The translations under genes were made by a program, and so were the position numbers. The notes below the pieces were generated by a model. The model saw nothing but the letters and a program-made list of their open reading frames with translations. It made no database searches and was not told the origin of the DNA. From contig JBBRCX010000005.1 of assembly GCA_038204465.1 (NCBI GenBank), positions 1 to 64,000 of the forward strand: 64,000 bases of DNA, written 5' to 3'. This document shows, one piece after another, positions 26,626-35,730 of the stretch. How positions within the stretch are numbered: position 1 is the stretch's first letter; each line of letters begins with the position of its first letter. Source of the stretch: JBBRCX01 sp038204465. Its GTDB lineage: Bacteria > Planctomycetota > Phycisphaerae > Tepidisphaerales > Tepidisphaeraceae.

Positions 26626-28164
26626 CTACCGATTCTTGGTCAGGTCGTCCATCGATCCCGCGATGCTCGCCAGCCCCTGATCCCACGGGCCGGGGATGCC
26701 GGTGGTCAGCCCGCGGTAACCCTTGAGGCGCTCGCCGATGACGATCCCCTTGTTGGTCACCTGGTACTCGCGCAGGTCGATCGAGTGCTTGCCGCTGCGC
26801 ATCTTGACGATCATCAGCATCCGGCGGAGCTGGCCGTCGATCGACACATAGCGGAGGCGCATGATGTCGTCGGAGAGGAACGAGATGCCGAAGTTGGAGA
26901 GGCCCATCGAGGTGAAGTCCTCCTCGATCTCGACCGTCGAGATGATGGTCACGCCCAGCCGGGTGAGCGCGACGATCATGCGATAGAGCGATTCGCGGAA
27001 GTCGGTGCGGAAGCCGGGCGCCAGGGCCAGCTCGAAGCCCACCAGCGAGTCGATCACCAGCCGCTTGGCCTTGACCCGCTTCACCGCGGCCACGACCTCG
27101 TGCACCGTCTCGTCCACCGAGAGGTCCAGGGGCCGCAGGTAGATGATCTCCAGCGTGCCGTCCTTGAGGGCCGCGTCGATGTTGAGGCCCAGCTTGGCCC
27201 CGCGGGCCGCGTACTCGTCGGGGAGCTCCTCGAAGACGGCAACGACCCCCGGCTCGCCCTTCCTGATCCCCTCGGCGATGAAGTGGGCGCCCAGGATCGA
27301 CTTGCCTGACCCCGAGGGTCCGCCGAGCAACATGCTGTGCCCGGAGGGGATGCCCCCGCCCAGCATCTTATCGAGTTCGGGGACGCCGGTACCGAGCCGG
27401 CGCGTGCCCTTCTTCTTGTCGGCGGGCCCGGTGAGGCCGAAGGTCCGCGGGAAGGCCTGCACCCCGTTGCCGGTGATGCGGAAGGTGTGCAGCCCGGGCA
27501 CCGATTCCTGGCCGCGCAGCTTCATGACCTGCATCTTGCGCACGATGGAGCTGCGCTCGACCGTCTGGTAGAGCCAGAAAAGCCCGTCGGCGACGGTGAA
27601 GACGGGGTTGTCGCGGATCTCCTCCTCGGCGTACTCGCCGATCAGGAACGTGGTCGCCTGCCAACTGGTCAGGTGCAGGGCCAGGCGCTGCACGAAGCCT
27701 TGGAGCTCCACCTCCCCGCCCCCGCCCCCGCCCCCGCCACTCCCACCTCGGGCCTTGCGCACCACGGTGCGGAATGAATCCACCACCACGATGCCGGGGC
27801 CGATGGCCTCGACCTGCTTGACGATCTCGGCCAGCACCGCGTCCAGGTCCTGCTCCAGCACCAGCTCGCTGAGGTTGACAAAGCGCACGGCCTTATTCAA
27901 CTTGGCCTGGTCGAAGAAGCTGTACTGCTGCTGGTAGCGGAGCATCTTGATCGCCGGCTCGCCCAGCACGGTGAAGTACAGCGCGGGCCTGGCCGGGGTG
28001 GCGTTGGCGAACATGATCTGGTGGACAAGGGTGGTCTTGCCGCACCCGGGGGATCCCGCAATGATGTTGAAGGAGAACTCGGGCAGCCCCCCGCCCAGGA
28101 CTTCGTCCAGGCCGGGCACGCCGGTCTTGAGTTTGCGGATGACGACTCTGGTATGACCGCTCAT
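26626..28164 (-). CDS. KaiC-like double-domain RecA ATPase
   Basis: There are two tandem KaiC/RecA domains, each opening with TGVPxLDxxLGGGxP. Walker A is GSPGCGKT (residues 37-44) in the first and GGPSGSGKS in the second. Length (512 aa) equals cyanobacterial KaiC. No kaiA or kaiB is nearby; outside cyanobacteria such proteins usually act in signalling. Residues 140-150 are an almost pure Gly run encoded by a GGGGGC repeat. The start is coupled to the upstream gene by an ATGA overlap and has AAGGA upstream. Confidence 0.88.
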   Translation of the reverse strand: MSGHTRVVIRKLKTGVPGLDEVLGGGLPEFSFNIIAGSPGCGKTTLVHQIMFANATPARPALYFTVLGEPAIKMLRYQQQYSFFDQAKLNKAVRFVNLSELVLEQDLDAVLAEIVKQVEAIGPGIVVVDSFRTVVRKARGGSGGGGGGGGEVELQGFVQRLALHLTSWQATTFLIGEYAEEEIRDNPVFTVADGLFWLYQTVERSSIVRKMQVMKLRGQESVPGLHTFRITGNGVQAFPRTFGLTGPADKKKGTRRLGTGVPELDKMLGGGIPSGHSMLLGGPSGSGKSILGAHFIAEGIRKGEPGVVAVFEELPDEYAARGAKLGLNIDAALKDGTLEIIYLRPLDLSVDETVHEVVAAVKRVKAKRLVIDSLVGFELALAPGFRTDFRESLYRMIVALTRLGVTIISTVEIEEDFTSMGLSNFGISFLSDDIMRLRYVSIDGQLRRMLMIVKMRSGKHSIDLREYQVTNKGIVIGERLKGYRGLTTGIPGPWDQGLASIAGSMDDLTKNR

Positions 28165-28628
28165 GGTGTGTCCTTGGTTCTTGAACGAAGTGCGCCCGCG
28201 GGCACATCCGGCCAGGCGCTGCGCAGCAGTTGGAGCGTGAGCGGCTCGCCGATGAAAATGACCAGGAGATCCAACAGCTGGGCCACGAGGACCTGGCCCC
28301 CCGCCCCCTCACTCGCCCCCGTGCTTGACTCGCCGCGAACCTTCTCCAGCCCCGCCAGAGAACCGTCCTCGAGGACCTGCACGGCCGCGAGCGAATGCTC
28401 CTGCGCCTTGGCGAGCGTCAACGCCCGCGTCAGGAGAGACCGGAAGCCCGCGGTCCCCGCGAAGGCCGTGAGAACCTCGCGCAGCCCCTCACAGACCCGC
28501 ACCGCGTGATCCGCGGGGCTCGCCGCAGTCCCGCCGCTCCCCCTACCTCCAGAGTTCTTTCCGCGAGCCGCCTCAAGGGCGAACAGCCCGCGTGCCAGAT
28601 CGAGTGATGTGGGAGAAGCCGAATTCAT
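28161..28628 (-). CDS. Unknown protein, first gene of the kaiC-like/kinase operon
   Basis: ATG 28628 has AAAGGTG seven bases upstream. The 155-aa product is mostly helical with a hydrophobic helix near the end (VLVAQLLDLLVIFIGEPLTL) and Gly/Ser-rich low-complexity stretches (GKNSGGRGSGG, STGASEGAGG). It overlaps the KaiC-like gene by 4 bases, so the two are probably translationally coupled. I do not recognise a family. Position suggests a partner or regulator of the KaiC-like ATPase. Confidence 0.6.
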   Translation of the reverse strand: MNSASPTSLDLARGLFALEAARGKNSGGRGSGGTAASPADHAVRVCEGLREVLTAFAGTAGFRSLLTRALTLAKAQEHSLAAVQVLEDGSLAGLEKVRGESSTGASEGAGGQVLVAQLLDLLVIFIGEPLTLQLLRSAWPDVPAGALRSRTKDTP

Positions 28629-28833
28629 CGAGCGCACCTTTCAGCGCAGAGACCCATCCAGGCCGCGGGTGGCCGCAGGTTCGAGCCGCGACGCAGAACA
28701 AAGAGTTCCGGCCCCTCCCGCGCCCGTGAAGATACATTTTCCATAGGGCGACATTCTACCGCAATCCCTCCTACGATGTCTGAAGGGCCGCCAGGTCTGG
28801 GGGACAGATCGTAATGCAACTTTTGCATCGCCT

Positions 28834-28863
28834 TTGGAAGTTCGGCTTCGTCGTGTGTATTCT
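28834..28863 (+). promoter_or_regulatory. Possible sigma70 promoter of the cytochrome gene
   Basis: TTGGAA at 28834-28839, an 18-base spacer and TATTCT at 28858-28863, 26 bases before the ATG at 28890. Confidence 0.35.
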
Positions 28864-28889
28864 TGTGAAAAATAACCAAGGAGCCGACC

Positions 28890-29804
28890 ATGCGCGCGCA
28901 GAGACACGAATCGATGAAGAGTCGTGAGGTGTTGCAGTGGGTCTGGGTCGGCGTGATTCTGGCTGGCGTGGCGGCCGTCGTGGCCGCATGCTCCATGTCC
29001 AAAGACGACCGCGCGGGCAGCGCAGCGGTTTCTGCGGCAAACACCGCTCCCCCCGCCGGGTACGATCGCGAAATCCAAGACTACGCCAAGCGAATGCTCG
29101 AAGAAGGGAGACATACGTTTCGCTTCGACACCTTCGGCTCCGAGGAATTCTGGGGCGGCAAGGTGCGGCTGCACGAGGCCATCGCCGGCGAGAAACTCGG
29201 CGGCGTCGGCAAGGGCGTCAGCCCGAAGGCCGCGCTCGCGCTTGGCTTGAAGGTCGATGCCGAGGCGCTTCCGGCCGATCTCGTCGCCAGGATCAAAGCC
29301 AACCAGGTCGATATGGATGATCCGGCGACCACCGCCGCGCTGTTGAAACTGAACGCCGTCGTCGGCGTGACCGGGTTCTTTAATCCCGACGGCAAACTTC
29401 GATCGATGGGCATCCAGTGCGCGATGTGTCATTCAACGGTCGATGATTCGTTCGCCCCCGGCATCGGCAAGCGCCTCGATGGCTGGGGCAACCGCGATCT
29501 CAACATCGGTGCGATCGTGGCCACCGCGCCCAACCTCCAGCCATTCAGCGAGCTGCTTGGCGTCGATGTGGAGACGGTCAAGAGCGTGCTGAACAGTTGG
29601 GGACCCGGCCGGTATGACGCGGAGTTGAATACGGACGGCAAGGCCAAGCGGCCCGACGGAAAGACCGCCGCGACGCTGATGCCCTCAGCCTTCGGTTTGG
29701 CAGGCGTCAACCAGCACACCTGGACCGGCGGATGGGGCACCGTCACGTATTGGAACGCTTACGTCGCCAACACCCAGATGCACGGCAAAGGCACCTTTCA
29801 TTGA
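28890..29804 (+). CDS. Di-haem cytochrome c lipoprotein, N-terminal part (frameshifted)
   Basis: The start has AAGGAG six bases upstream. A lipoprotein signal (VGVILAGVAAVVAAC) is followed by a cytochrome domain with the first haem site CAMCH at 29418-29432. The frame stops with TGA at 29802 directly after GKGTFH. The next frame continues without a gap as FIDARLNDAEQYPVAAKAG, which is the expected continuation of this family. One extra base in the TTT at 29796-29798 would explain it. Normal family proteins carry both haems in one chain, so the gene is either broken or misassembled here. Confidence 0.75.
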   Translation: MRAQRHESMKSREVLQWVWVGVILAGVAAVVAACSMSKDDRAGSAAVSAANTAPPAGYDREIQDYAKRMLEEGRHTFRFDTFGSEEFWGGKVRLHEAIAGEKLGGVGKGVSPKAALALGLKVDAEALPADLVARIKANQVDMDDPATTAALLKLNAVVGVTGFFNPDGKLRSMGIQCAMCHSTVDDSFAPGIGKRLDGWGNRDLNIGAIVATAPNLQPFSELLGVDVETVKSVLNSWGPGRYDAELNTDGKAKRPDGKTAATLMPSAFGLAGVNQHTWTGGWGTVTYWNAYVANTQMHGKGTFH

Positions 29805-30300
29805 TGCACGCCTTAACGACGCCGAGCAGTACCCGGTCGCCGCGAAAGCCGGCTGGGGACACAAGCGCGATGAGGTCGATCTGATCACATCTAAGCTGGC
29901 GGCCCTTGACTTCTACCAGCTCGCGATGCCGACGCCCAAAGCGCCCGAAGGCAGCTTCAACAGGGACGCCGCGGCGCGCGGACAGGGATTGTTCAACGGC
30001 GCGGCCAAGTGCGCCACGTGCCATGTCCCGCCGCTGTACACCGAGCCCGGTCACAACCTGCACACGGCCGAGGAAATCGGCATTGACGACTTCCAGGCCA
30101 GCCGCGGGCCTGCGCGCAGCTACGTCACGACGCCGCTTCGGGCGCTCTTCGACACTCAGAAAATCCATAAAGGCGGCTTCTACCACGACGGGCGTTTCGC
30201 CGCGCTCAACGACGTGGTCGAGCACTACAACGGCTTCTTGAAACTGCGGCTCAGCGACAAAAACAAAGCGGATTTGATCGAGTATTTGAAATCCCTTTAA
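29797..30300 (+). CDS. Di-haem cytochrome c, C-terminal part (frameshifted continuation)
   Basis: This frame carries the second haem site CATCH (30010-30024), followed by VPPLYTEPGHNLHT, the conserved TTPLRALFDTQKIHKGGFYH and HDGRFAALNDVVEHYN, ending LIEYLKSL. These are typical of the C-terminal half of periplasmic di-haem cytochromes related to cytochrome c peroxidases. It has no independent start signal before the conserved region. It should be read together with 28890-29804 as one gene interrupted by a single-base shift. Confidence 0.75.
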   Translation, partial: FIDARLNDAEQYPVAAKAGWGHKRDEVDLITSKLAALDFYQLAMPTPKAPEGSFNRDAAARGQGLFNGAAKCATCHVPPLYTEPGHNLHTAEEIGIDDFQASRGPARSYVTTPLRALFDTQKIHKGGFYHDGRFAALNDVVEHYNGFLKLRLSDKNKADLIEYLKSL

Positions 30301-30394
30301 TCGGAGAAGTCCGCCGACGCCTTGCGCCGGGCGATCGAGCTTCGCCCAAGCAATCCGCTGCCGCATGAACCTGGGATTACGGTTCACATGCCGC

Positions 30395-30973
30395 TTAGGA
30401 CAGCAGGCCGCGAGCCTTCAAAAGGGTTTGTGCTTTAAGAATCAGGACGCAGCTCGCTCCGTGCGTGATCTGGCCGGTCATGACCCGATGAAGAGCTTGC
30501 GTAAACGGGAGTTTGACCACCGAGAGAACCTCGCCGGGCTCAAGATGTTGCGAAGTCGCCTTGAGGCCGAGAGCGACGAACATAAAATTCGGGGACGAGA
30601 TCACAGTGGTGAAGGGATCGATCCTGCCCGCATCAAGCCACTCGTGGGCCTGTAAGCCAAGCTCCTCGTCGAGTTCCCGTTTCGCGGCACTGAGCGGCTC
30701 CTCGCCATCGTCAATGACGCCGCCCGCTACCTCCAGCGACATCCGTCCGACACCATACCTGTACGCGCTGGTAAGAAATGTTTGAAGGTCTTCGGTGATT
30801 GGTAGTACCGACGATCCTACCTTCATCGTGACCACACCAAAAATTCCCTCCTGTCCACCCTGCCGAAGGACCCGATCTTCACGGACCGATATCCATCGAT
30901 TCCGATACACCTCTTTCCTCGAGAGCACCTTGAATGGCGATGCCCCTTCCGGCTTGTCCGTTTCCTGGGTCAT
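30395..30973 (-). CDS. Nudix hydrolase (ADP-ribose pyrophosphatase-like)
   Basis: The Nudix box is complete: GGVIDDGEEPLSAAKRELDE with EELGL, fitting GX5EX7REUXEEXGU. The N-terminal block (FKVLSRKEVYRNRWISVRED) and the substrate loop resemble ADP-ribose/NDP-sugar pyrophosphatases. Length is 192 aa. The gene converges on the cytochrome and diverges from the GH20 gene. The precise nucleotide substrate is not deducible. Confidence 0.85.
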   Translation of the reverse strand: MTQETDKPEGASPFKVLSRKEVYRNRWISVREDRVLRQGGQEGIFGVVTMKVGSSVLPITEDLQTFLTSAYRYGVGRMSLEVAGGVIDDGEEPLSAAKRELDEELGLQAHEWLDAGRIDPFTTVISSPNFMFVALGLKATSQHLEPGEVLSVVKLPFTQALHRVMTGQITHGASCVLILKAQTLLKARGLLS

Positions 30974-31043
30974 TCGATTACTCTATCACGTGAAGGCCCT
31001 TCTTCTGCGTCGGCCTTGCCGGGCGGGCAACGAATCCGGGACC

Positions 31044-32789
31044 ATGAATCCAGCACAGGAAATTCTGCTCTTACCCCTGCCGCGAACACTTGAACGTAAA
31101 AACGGGAACTGCGCCCAGACCAAACCAATCGTTTCGATCGATCCGTCGCTCGCCAAACCGCAGGGTTATCGGCTGTCGATTACTCCCCAGGACATCCGCA
31201 TCCGGGGCCATGACCCGGCCGGCGCGTTTTACGGCGAGCAGACGTTCAAACAGCTTTCGCGGCAGTTCGGGAAAAATGTGCCATGCATGGAAATCGAGGA
31301 TTGGCCGGACTTCCCGGTGCGCGGCGTCGTGTTGGATATCAGCCGCGACAAGGTTCCGACGATGCAGACCCTGTACGCGCTGTTAGACGAGTTGGCTCAG
31401 ATGAAGGTCAATCAACTCCAGCTCTATACCGAACACACTTTTGCCTACTCGCAGCATCAGCAGGTGTGGGAACACTCCAGCCCGATGAGCACCCATGAGG
31501 TTCGCGACCTCGATCGATATTGCCGAAAGCTGTTTATCGACCTGGTTCCGAACCAGAATTCGTTCGGCCATATGGAGCGGTGGCTCAAGTTTGATCGCTA
31601 CAAGCCCTTGGCGGAGGCGCCGAACGGATTCACCATGCCGTGGGGAATGTTCTGGGACGGGCCGTTCAGTTTGTGCCCATCGGATCCGCGGAGCATTGAA
31701 CTGTTGCGCGGGTTGTACGATGAGTTGCTGCCGAACTTTTCGAGCAGCTTATTCAATGTCTGCTGCGACGAGACGTACGACGTCGGCCAGGGCAGGAGTA
31801 AGGTCGAAGCACCGAAGTGCGGCGCCGCCCGGCTCTACGTGGAATTCCTGAACAAGGTGAACGACCTGGTGAAGAGTCACCGCCGGACGATGATGTTCTG
31901 GGGCGACATTATTCTGCACAACCCGGAACTGATCGGCGAATTACCAAGGGATGTGATCGCCCTGGAATGGGGCTATGAAGCGGATCATCCGTTCGACAAG
32001 GAAGGCAGGGTTCTCCACGATGCGGGGATTCCGTTCTATGTCTGCCCTGGCACGAGCAGCTGGGCGTCCATCGCCGGGCGATCGGACAACGCGGTGGCCA
32101 ACCTTGCCAATGCGGCGGAAAATGGGCTGAAGCACGGGGCCATCGGATATCTCATTACCGATTGGGGCGACTACGGACACTTGCAGTACCAGCCGATCAG
32201 CTACGTCGGCTTTGCTGCGGGGGCGGCGTATAGCTGGTGTTTCGAGACGAACAAAAACATTCCATTGCGCGACGTGTTGAATCTCCACGTGTTCCGCGAC
32301 CACGCAGGCGCGATGGCGAAGGTGGCCTGGGACCTGGGCAACGTCTATCAGACGCTGAAACTGGTCGGCAATGCGTCGTCCCTGTTCCGGGTTTTCATCC
32401 CGTCCTCCGCGAGTTCCAGCGGGGTGGAGGACATCACCCGCGCGAGTCTCGACGCGGCCCAGAATGCCATCGACAACGCAATGGCCCCGATCGATTCGGT
32501 GAAGATGGACCGGCCCGACGCCAACCTGGTGATCGATGAGTTCAAGAACGCCGCGGCCATGCTCAAGCACGCCTGCCGGCGCGGGCGCTGGCTTCTGGAT
32601 TGCCAAGCCGAAGATCGCGGTGCTCTGGCGGCTGAGTTGCGGCGCGTCGTGGCCGAGCACAGATGTCTATGGCTCCTCCGCAACCGCCCCGGCGGATTGC
32701 CCGATAGCTGCCGGCGGATGGAGGAATATCTGCCGCAGTATATCGCCGGCACCCCGCCGCCAACGCCCAAACCCGGCGGGATGTATTAA
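31044..32789 (+). CDS. Family 20 beta-N-acetylhexosaminidase-like protein
   Basis: ATG 31044 is chosen because the upstream extension only mirrors the Nudix gene. An N-terminal alpha/beta domain (GYRLSITPQDIRIRGHDPAG with AFYGEQTFKQL) is followed by the GH20 barrel (PVRGVVLDISRDKVP, NQLQLYTEHTFAY). The catalytic Asp-Glu pair is at residues 242-243 in NVCCDETYD. GH20 enzymes use substrate-assisted catalysis to remove terminal GlcNAc/GalNAc. No signal peptide, so it is probably cytoplasmic. Confidence 0.85.
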   Translation: MNPAQEILLLPLPRTLERKNGNCAQTKPIVSIDPSLAKPQGYRLSITPQDIRIRGHDPAGAFYGEQTFKQLSRQFGKNVPCMEIEDWPDFPVRGVVLDISRDKVPTMQTLYALLDELAQMKVNQLQLYTEHTFAYSQHQQVWEHSSPMSTHEVRDLDRYCRKLFIDLVPNQNSFGHMERWLKFDRYKPLAEAPNGFTMPWGMFWDGPFSLCPSDPRSIELLRGLYDELLPNFSSSLFNVCCDETYDVGQGRSKVEAPKCGAARLYVEFLNKVNDLVKSHRRTMMFWGDIILHNPELIGELPRDVIALEWGYEADHPFDKEGRVLHDAGIPFYVCPGTSSWASIAGRSDNAVANLANAAENGLKHGAIGYLITDWGDYGHLQYQPISYVGFAAGAAYSWCFETNKNIPLRDVLNLHVFRDHAGAMAKVAWDLGNVYQTLKLVGNASSLFRVFIPSSASSSGVEDITRASLDAAQNAIDNAMAPIDSVKMDRPDANLVIDEFKNAAAMLKHACRRGRWLLDCQAEDRGALAAELRRVVAEHRCLWLLRNRPGGLPDSCRRMEEYLPQYIAGTPPPTPKPGGMY

Positions 32790-32900
32790 TTCACTAACAA
32801 GTGAGCGCAACCGCTGAGGTTGCGAAGCAGCGCAGTGCGCCAGCGCATGACCTTGCACAGATTACAAAACCATCACCACGACGACATGGAAGGCGCGATG

Positions 32901-33005
32901 CAAATCAGAAACCGCATTTCTCACCCCTTAAAACCCAGATTGACTTCAGCAACCGACCATCGCCCGACCATCACAACCCCAATCCACACTCATCAGCCAT
33001 CCACA
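32901..33005. repeat. C-rich intergenic repeat, copy A
   Basis: This segment shares about 100 bases, with few mismatches and small gaps, with 35458-35567. Both contain ACCGACCATCGCCCGACCAT followed by C-ACCCCAATCCAC and CATCAGC-TCCACA. It is strand-asymmetric, with almost no G on the + strand. The rest of 32790-33138 holds no gene. Confidence 0.75.
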
Positions 33006-33138
33006 GAGGAACCGGAAGACACACGTCTCCCGCCGTCTGCACACTGCCCGCTCACCACCCATTCGCCAAACCGAAACCCTTCCCCCGCCGGTCCAGATCC
33101 AACGGGCCGAATCCGTGTTAAGATCCCCGCGTACTGCC

Positions 33139-34407
33139 TCACTGCCGCCCGTGAATGTAATCCAACAAATCCAGGGTCACCGGATCCTCGTTGTTCCGCT
33201 GCGCTTCAGCGTGCATCCGCGCGGCCAAGTCATTCGCGTCCACCACGACACCCGCGCGCACCACGCGCTCGACCGAACCGATATCGTCGATGCACGCCAG
33301 CGGGTCGCCGCGCACCGCAAGCAGGTCGGCGTCAAACCCCGGCGCGATCCGCCCTGCTTTGTCCGCAACCCCCAGCACCCGCGCATTGACCGATGTCGCG
33401 GCCCGCAGCGCATCGATCGGCGCGAGCCCGGCATCGACAAACATCGATAATTCATCGTGCACGCTGAAGCCCGGCACCAGGTGCGGGAACGGCGTATCCG
33501 TGCCCACCGCGACCGTCACGCCACGCTCGTGAGCGCGCCGCATAAATCGCTTGAGGTGCGGCATCGCGGCTTGAAACCGCAGCCGTCCGTCGGGGTCGCC
33601 GAAGCGCGAGAGGTATCGCTTCCACACGTCAAGATGGCACGGGTGAACAAAGCGGCGCCTGGCATCGTGGAGAAACGCGTGATCGAGGATTCGCCCGAGG
33701 CGGTCCCACACGACAAACGTCGGATCGATCGCGACACCCCGCTCCAGCAGCAAATCAATGAACGCGTCGTCCTGCTCCCGCGTCGCCGGGCCCCACGCTA
33801 CCGTGCAGCGGTCGAGGTGTTCGATGCAATCGACGCCCGCCCGGCAGGCCGCCGCGCCGTCGACCATCCCGAGATGTGCGGCAACGCGCTTGCCGTGGCG
33901 GTGCGCCTCGTCGACCCCGGCCGTGAACATGTCCAGCGCCAGCGCCGCGTACAGTTTGATCTGATCCACGCCGCGCGCCGCATGATGGCGGATCGATTGA
34001 CGCAGCGCCGCCTCGTCGGCGTTCAAGCTCCCCATCCGCGGCCAGTGCGGCCTGGCGTTATGCAGCTGACCGCAGCAGACGATCGCCGGCCCGAGCGTCG
34101 GGTCGTCGGCATGGCGTTGGCGCGTCGCGAGGATCCATTCGAGGTCGTTGCCGACGTCGCGCACGCTCGTCACCCCCGCCGCAAGAAAAGCCGGCCCCAT
34201 CGGCGTGCAATAGTGCACGTGCGCATCCATCAAGCCCGGCATCAGCGTGCAACCGGCGAGCTCGATCCGTCGCAGCCCCGCCGGCAGTTTCTCCACCGCC
34301 GGCACCGCCGCGATCCTCCGCCCCTCGACAATCACCGCGTGCCCATGCAGCGGGCCATCGGCGACGCCGTCCCACACCCGATCGGCGATCAGCGCGAAGG
34401 CGTTCAT
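33139..34407 (-). CDS. Amidohydrolase family protein (imidazolonepropionase-like)
   Basis: This is a metal-dependent TIM-barrel hydrolase. Visible are the HxH motif in PGLMDAHVHY, a Lys in DQIKLYAAL (bridging position), His in RVAAHLG and IEHLD, and the metal Asp in VAVGTDTPFPHLVPG. The C-terminal strand NARVLGVADKAGRIAPGFDA, then DLLAV, is typical. Members hydrolyse cyclic amides and peptides; the substrate is unknown. The upstream gene on the same strand, an RraA-like protein, starts 864 bases away and ends 118 bases before this start. Confidence 0.85.
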   Translation of the reverse strand: MNAFALIADRVWDGVADGPLHGHAVIVEGRRIAAVPAVEKLPAGLRRIELAGCTLMPGLMDAHVHYCTPMGPAFLAAGVTSVRDVGNDLEWILATRQRHADDPTLGPAIVCCGQLHNARPHWPRMGSLNADEAALRQSIRHHAARGVDQIKLYAALALDMFTAGVDEAHRHGKRVAAHLGMVDGAAACRAGVDCIEHLDRCTVAWGPATREQDDAFIDLLLERGVAIDPTFVVWDRLGRILDHAFLHDARRRFVHPCHLDVWKRYLSRFGDPDGRLRFQAAMPHLKRFMRRAHERGVTVAVGTDTPFPHLVPGFSVHDELSMFVDAGLAPIDALRAATSVNARVLGVADKAGRIAPGFDADLLAVRGDPLACIDDIGSVERVVRAGVVVDANDLAARMHAEAQRNNEDPVTLDLLDYIHGRQ

Positions 34408-34524
34408 CGCCCAGCATGATACCTGCGATCAAATTCGATTGATCAAGATCCTACAATTTCGCAACCCGACTGACTTTCTCCACGCCCGACCGCGGCGCGG
34501 TGTGGAAATGCGCAGCGCCGCGTG

Positions 34525-35271
34525 TCACTTCAGCTCGTGACCGTGACCGCGCCTCGACTTGGCGAACCCATACTCCGCGAACACGTCCAGCGCGTGCTGG
34601 CGTTTCGCCGCGAGGCTGATGTCGGTGCGGCGAAACTGCAGGTGGATCGCGTGCTCCGCGGCCCGCATCTTTACCGCCAGCGTTGGCAGATTCGCCGCGC
34701 TCGGCGGGATTCGGATGACGCCCTCGGCGCTCGCATGGATGATATCGCCCGGCCGGATCGTGACGCCGCCGACCTCGACCGGCTTGCCGGGGTTCGTCAG
34801 CCGCAACTCAGTGTGATGGATCGTCGTCCCGCGGCAGTAAGCCGCGAAGGGGATCGTCAGCAGTCCCGCCACGTCGCGCACGCCGCCGTCGGTCACGACC
34901 CCCGCGCACCCGACCGAGTACAGCAGCTTGGCCATGCCATCGCCCAGCACGCATTCGTGCCCCGGCCGCGAGCCGATCGCCTTCACCACCCACACGCTCG
35001 GCACGCCACCGGACAGCATCTCCTCGAGCTGCCGCCAGAACGGCTCCATCTCGCCGACGTTGTCCGGCGTCGAGCTGTCCATCTCCACCGTCACCGCCCG
35101 GCCCACCGTCGGACCCAGCCCCGGCGTCACCGAGCCGATCTCCCCCGACAGGTAAAACTCATGCGCCGCAATCGGCTCGACATACGCCAGCGTGTTCGCG
35201 AGCAACGCCGTATCGAACTCGCGCAGCTCCGCCATCAGGGAACCCAGCGATGCTGCCGACATGCTTTCCAT
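34525..35271 (-). CDS. RraA-like / HMG aldolase-type protein
   Basis: ATG 35271 is chosen because the upstream extension is low-complexity and GGAGACAGGCGAG lies before it. GDGMAKLLYSVGCAGVVTDG and VRDVAGL form the conserved RraA/4-hydroxy-4-methyl-2-oxoglutarate aldolase core that binds metal and oxaloacetate-type substrates. The protein is longer than RraA (248 aa versus about 160) with an N-terminal extension. With the downstream amidohydrolase it may form a small catabolic pair. Confidence 0.8.
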   Translation of the reverse strand: MESMSAASLGSLMAELREFDTALLANTLAYVEPIAAHEFYLSGEIGSVTPGLGPTVGRAVTVEMDSSTPDNVGEMEPFWRQLEEMLSGGVPSVWVVKAIGSRPGHECVLGDGMAKLLYSVGCAGVVTDGGVRDVAGLLTIPFAAYCRGTTIHHTELRLTNPGKPVEVGGVTIRPGDIIHASAEGVIRIPPSAANLPTLAVKMRAAEHAIHLQFRRTDISLAAKRQHALDVFAEYGFAKSRRGHGHELK

Positions 35272-35457
35272 TTCTCGCCTGTCTCCAGGCGGCGGGTAGG
35301 GCGAGCCAATGAGAGGAGTCTCAGCCCGTTCTCTTACGGGCCTTCGATCACGATTTACCTTCCTAGGATACCCGCCGTACGCTCCCCCCACAGGCACATC
35401 GTTCTGAGAGTCCCGGCCCGAATGACCAACCATCGCCACGCCCCCCCCTGCAACACG

Positions 35458-35567
35458 CGAATCAACCCAGAAACCGCCTTCTCACCCTCAAAAACCCATC
35501 TCGACTCCATCCACCGACCATCGCCCGACCATCCCCACCCCAATCCACCTCCATCAGCATTCCACAC
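35458..35567. repeat. C-rich intergenic repeat, copy B
   Basis: Same orientation as copy A at 32901-33005. The two copies bracket the amidohydrolase/RraA pair. The surrounding 35272-35913 contains no gene, only repeats and C-rich sequence. Confidence 0.75.
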
Positions 35568-35730
35568 CCGGCCCATCAGCCACCCATCTCCCCACCGCCC
35601 GCACCCCGCCCGCGCCCCATCCGTCCGCCGTCCGCTTGCCAACTCAATCCATCCACCCGCCACCCCCGATCCAGCCCGTGCCAGCCATGAATTTCGAACG
35701 CAACCCGAACAAACGTGACCGCGTCCGTAG

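Noticed and set aside
30301..30394. TPR-like peptide (ADALRRAIELRPSNP) after the cytochrome gene
   Set aside because: Too short and without a start; possible debris but not supportable as a gene.
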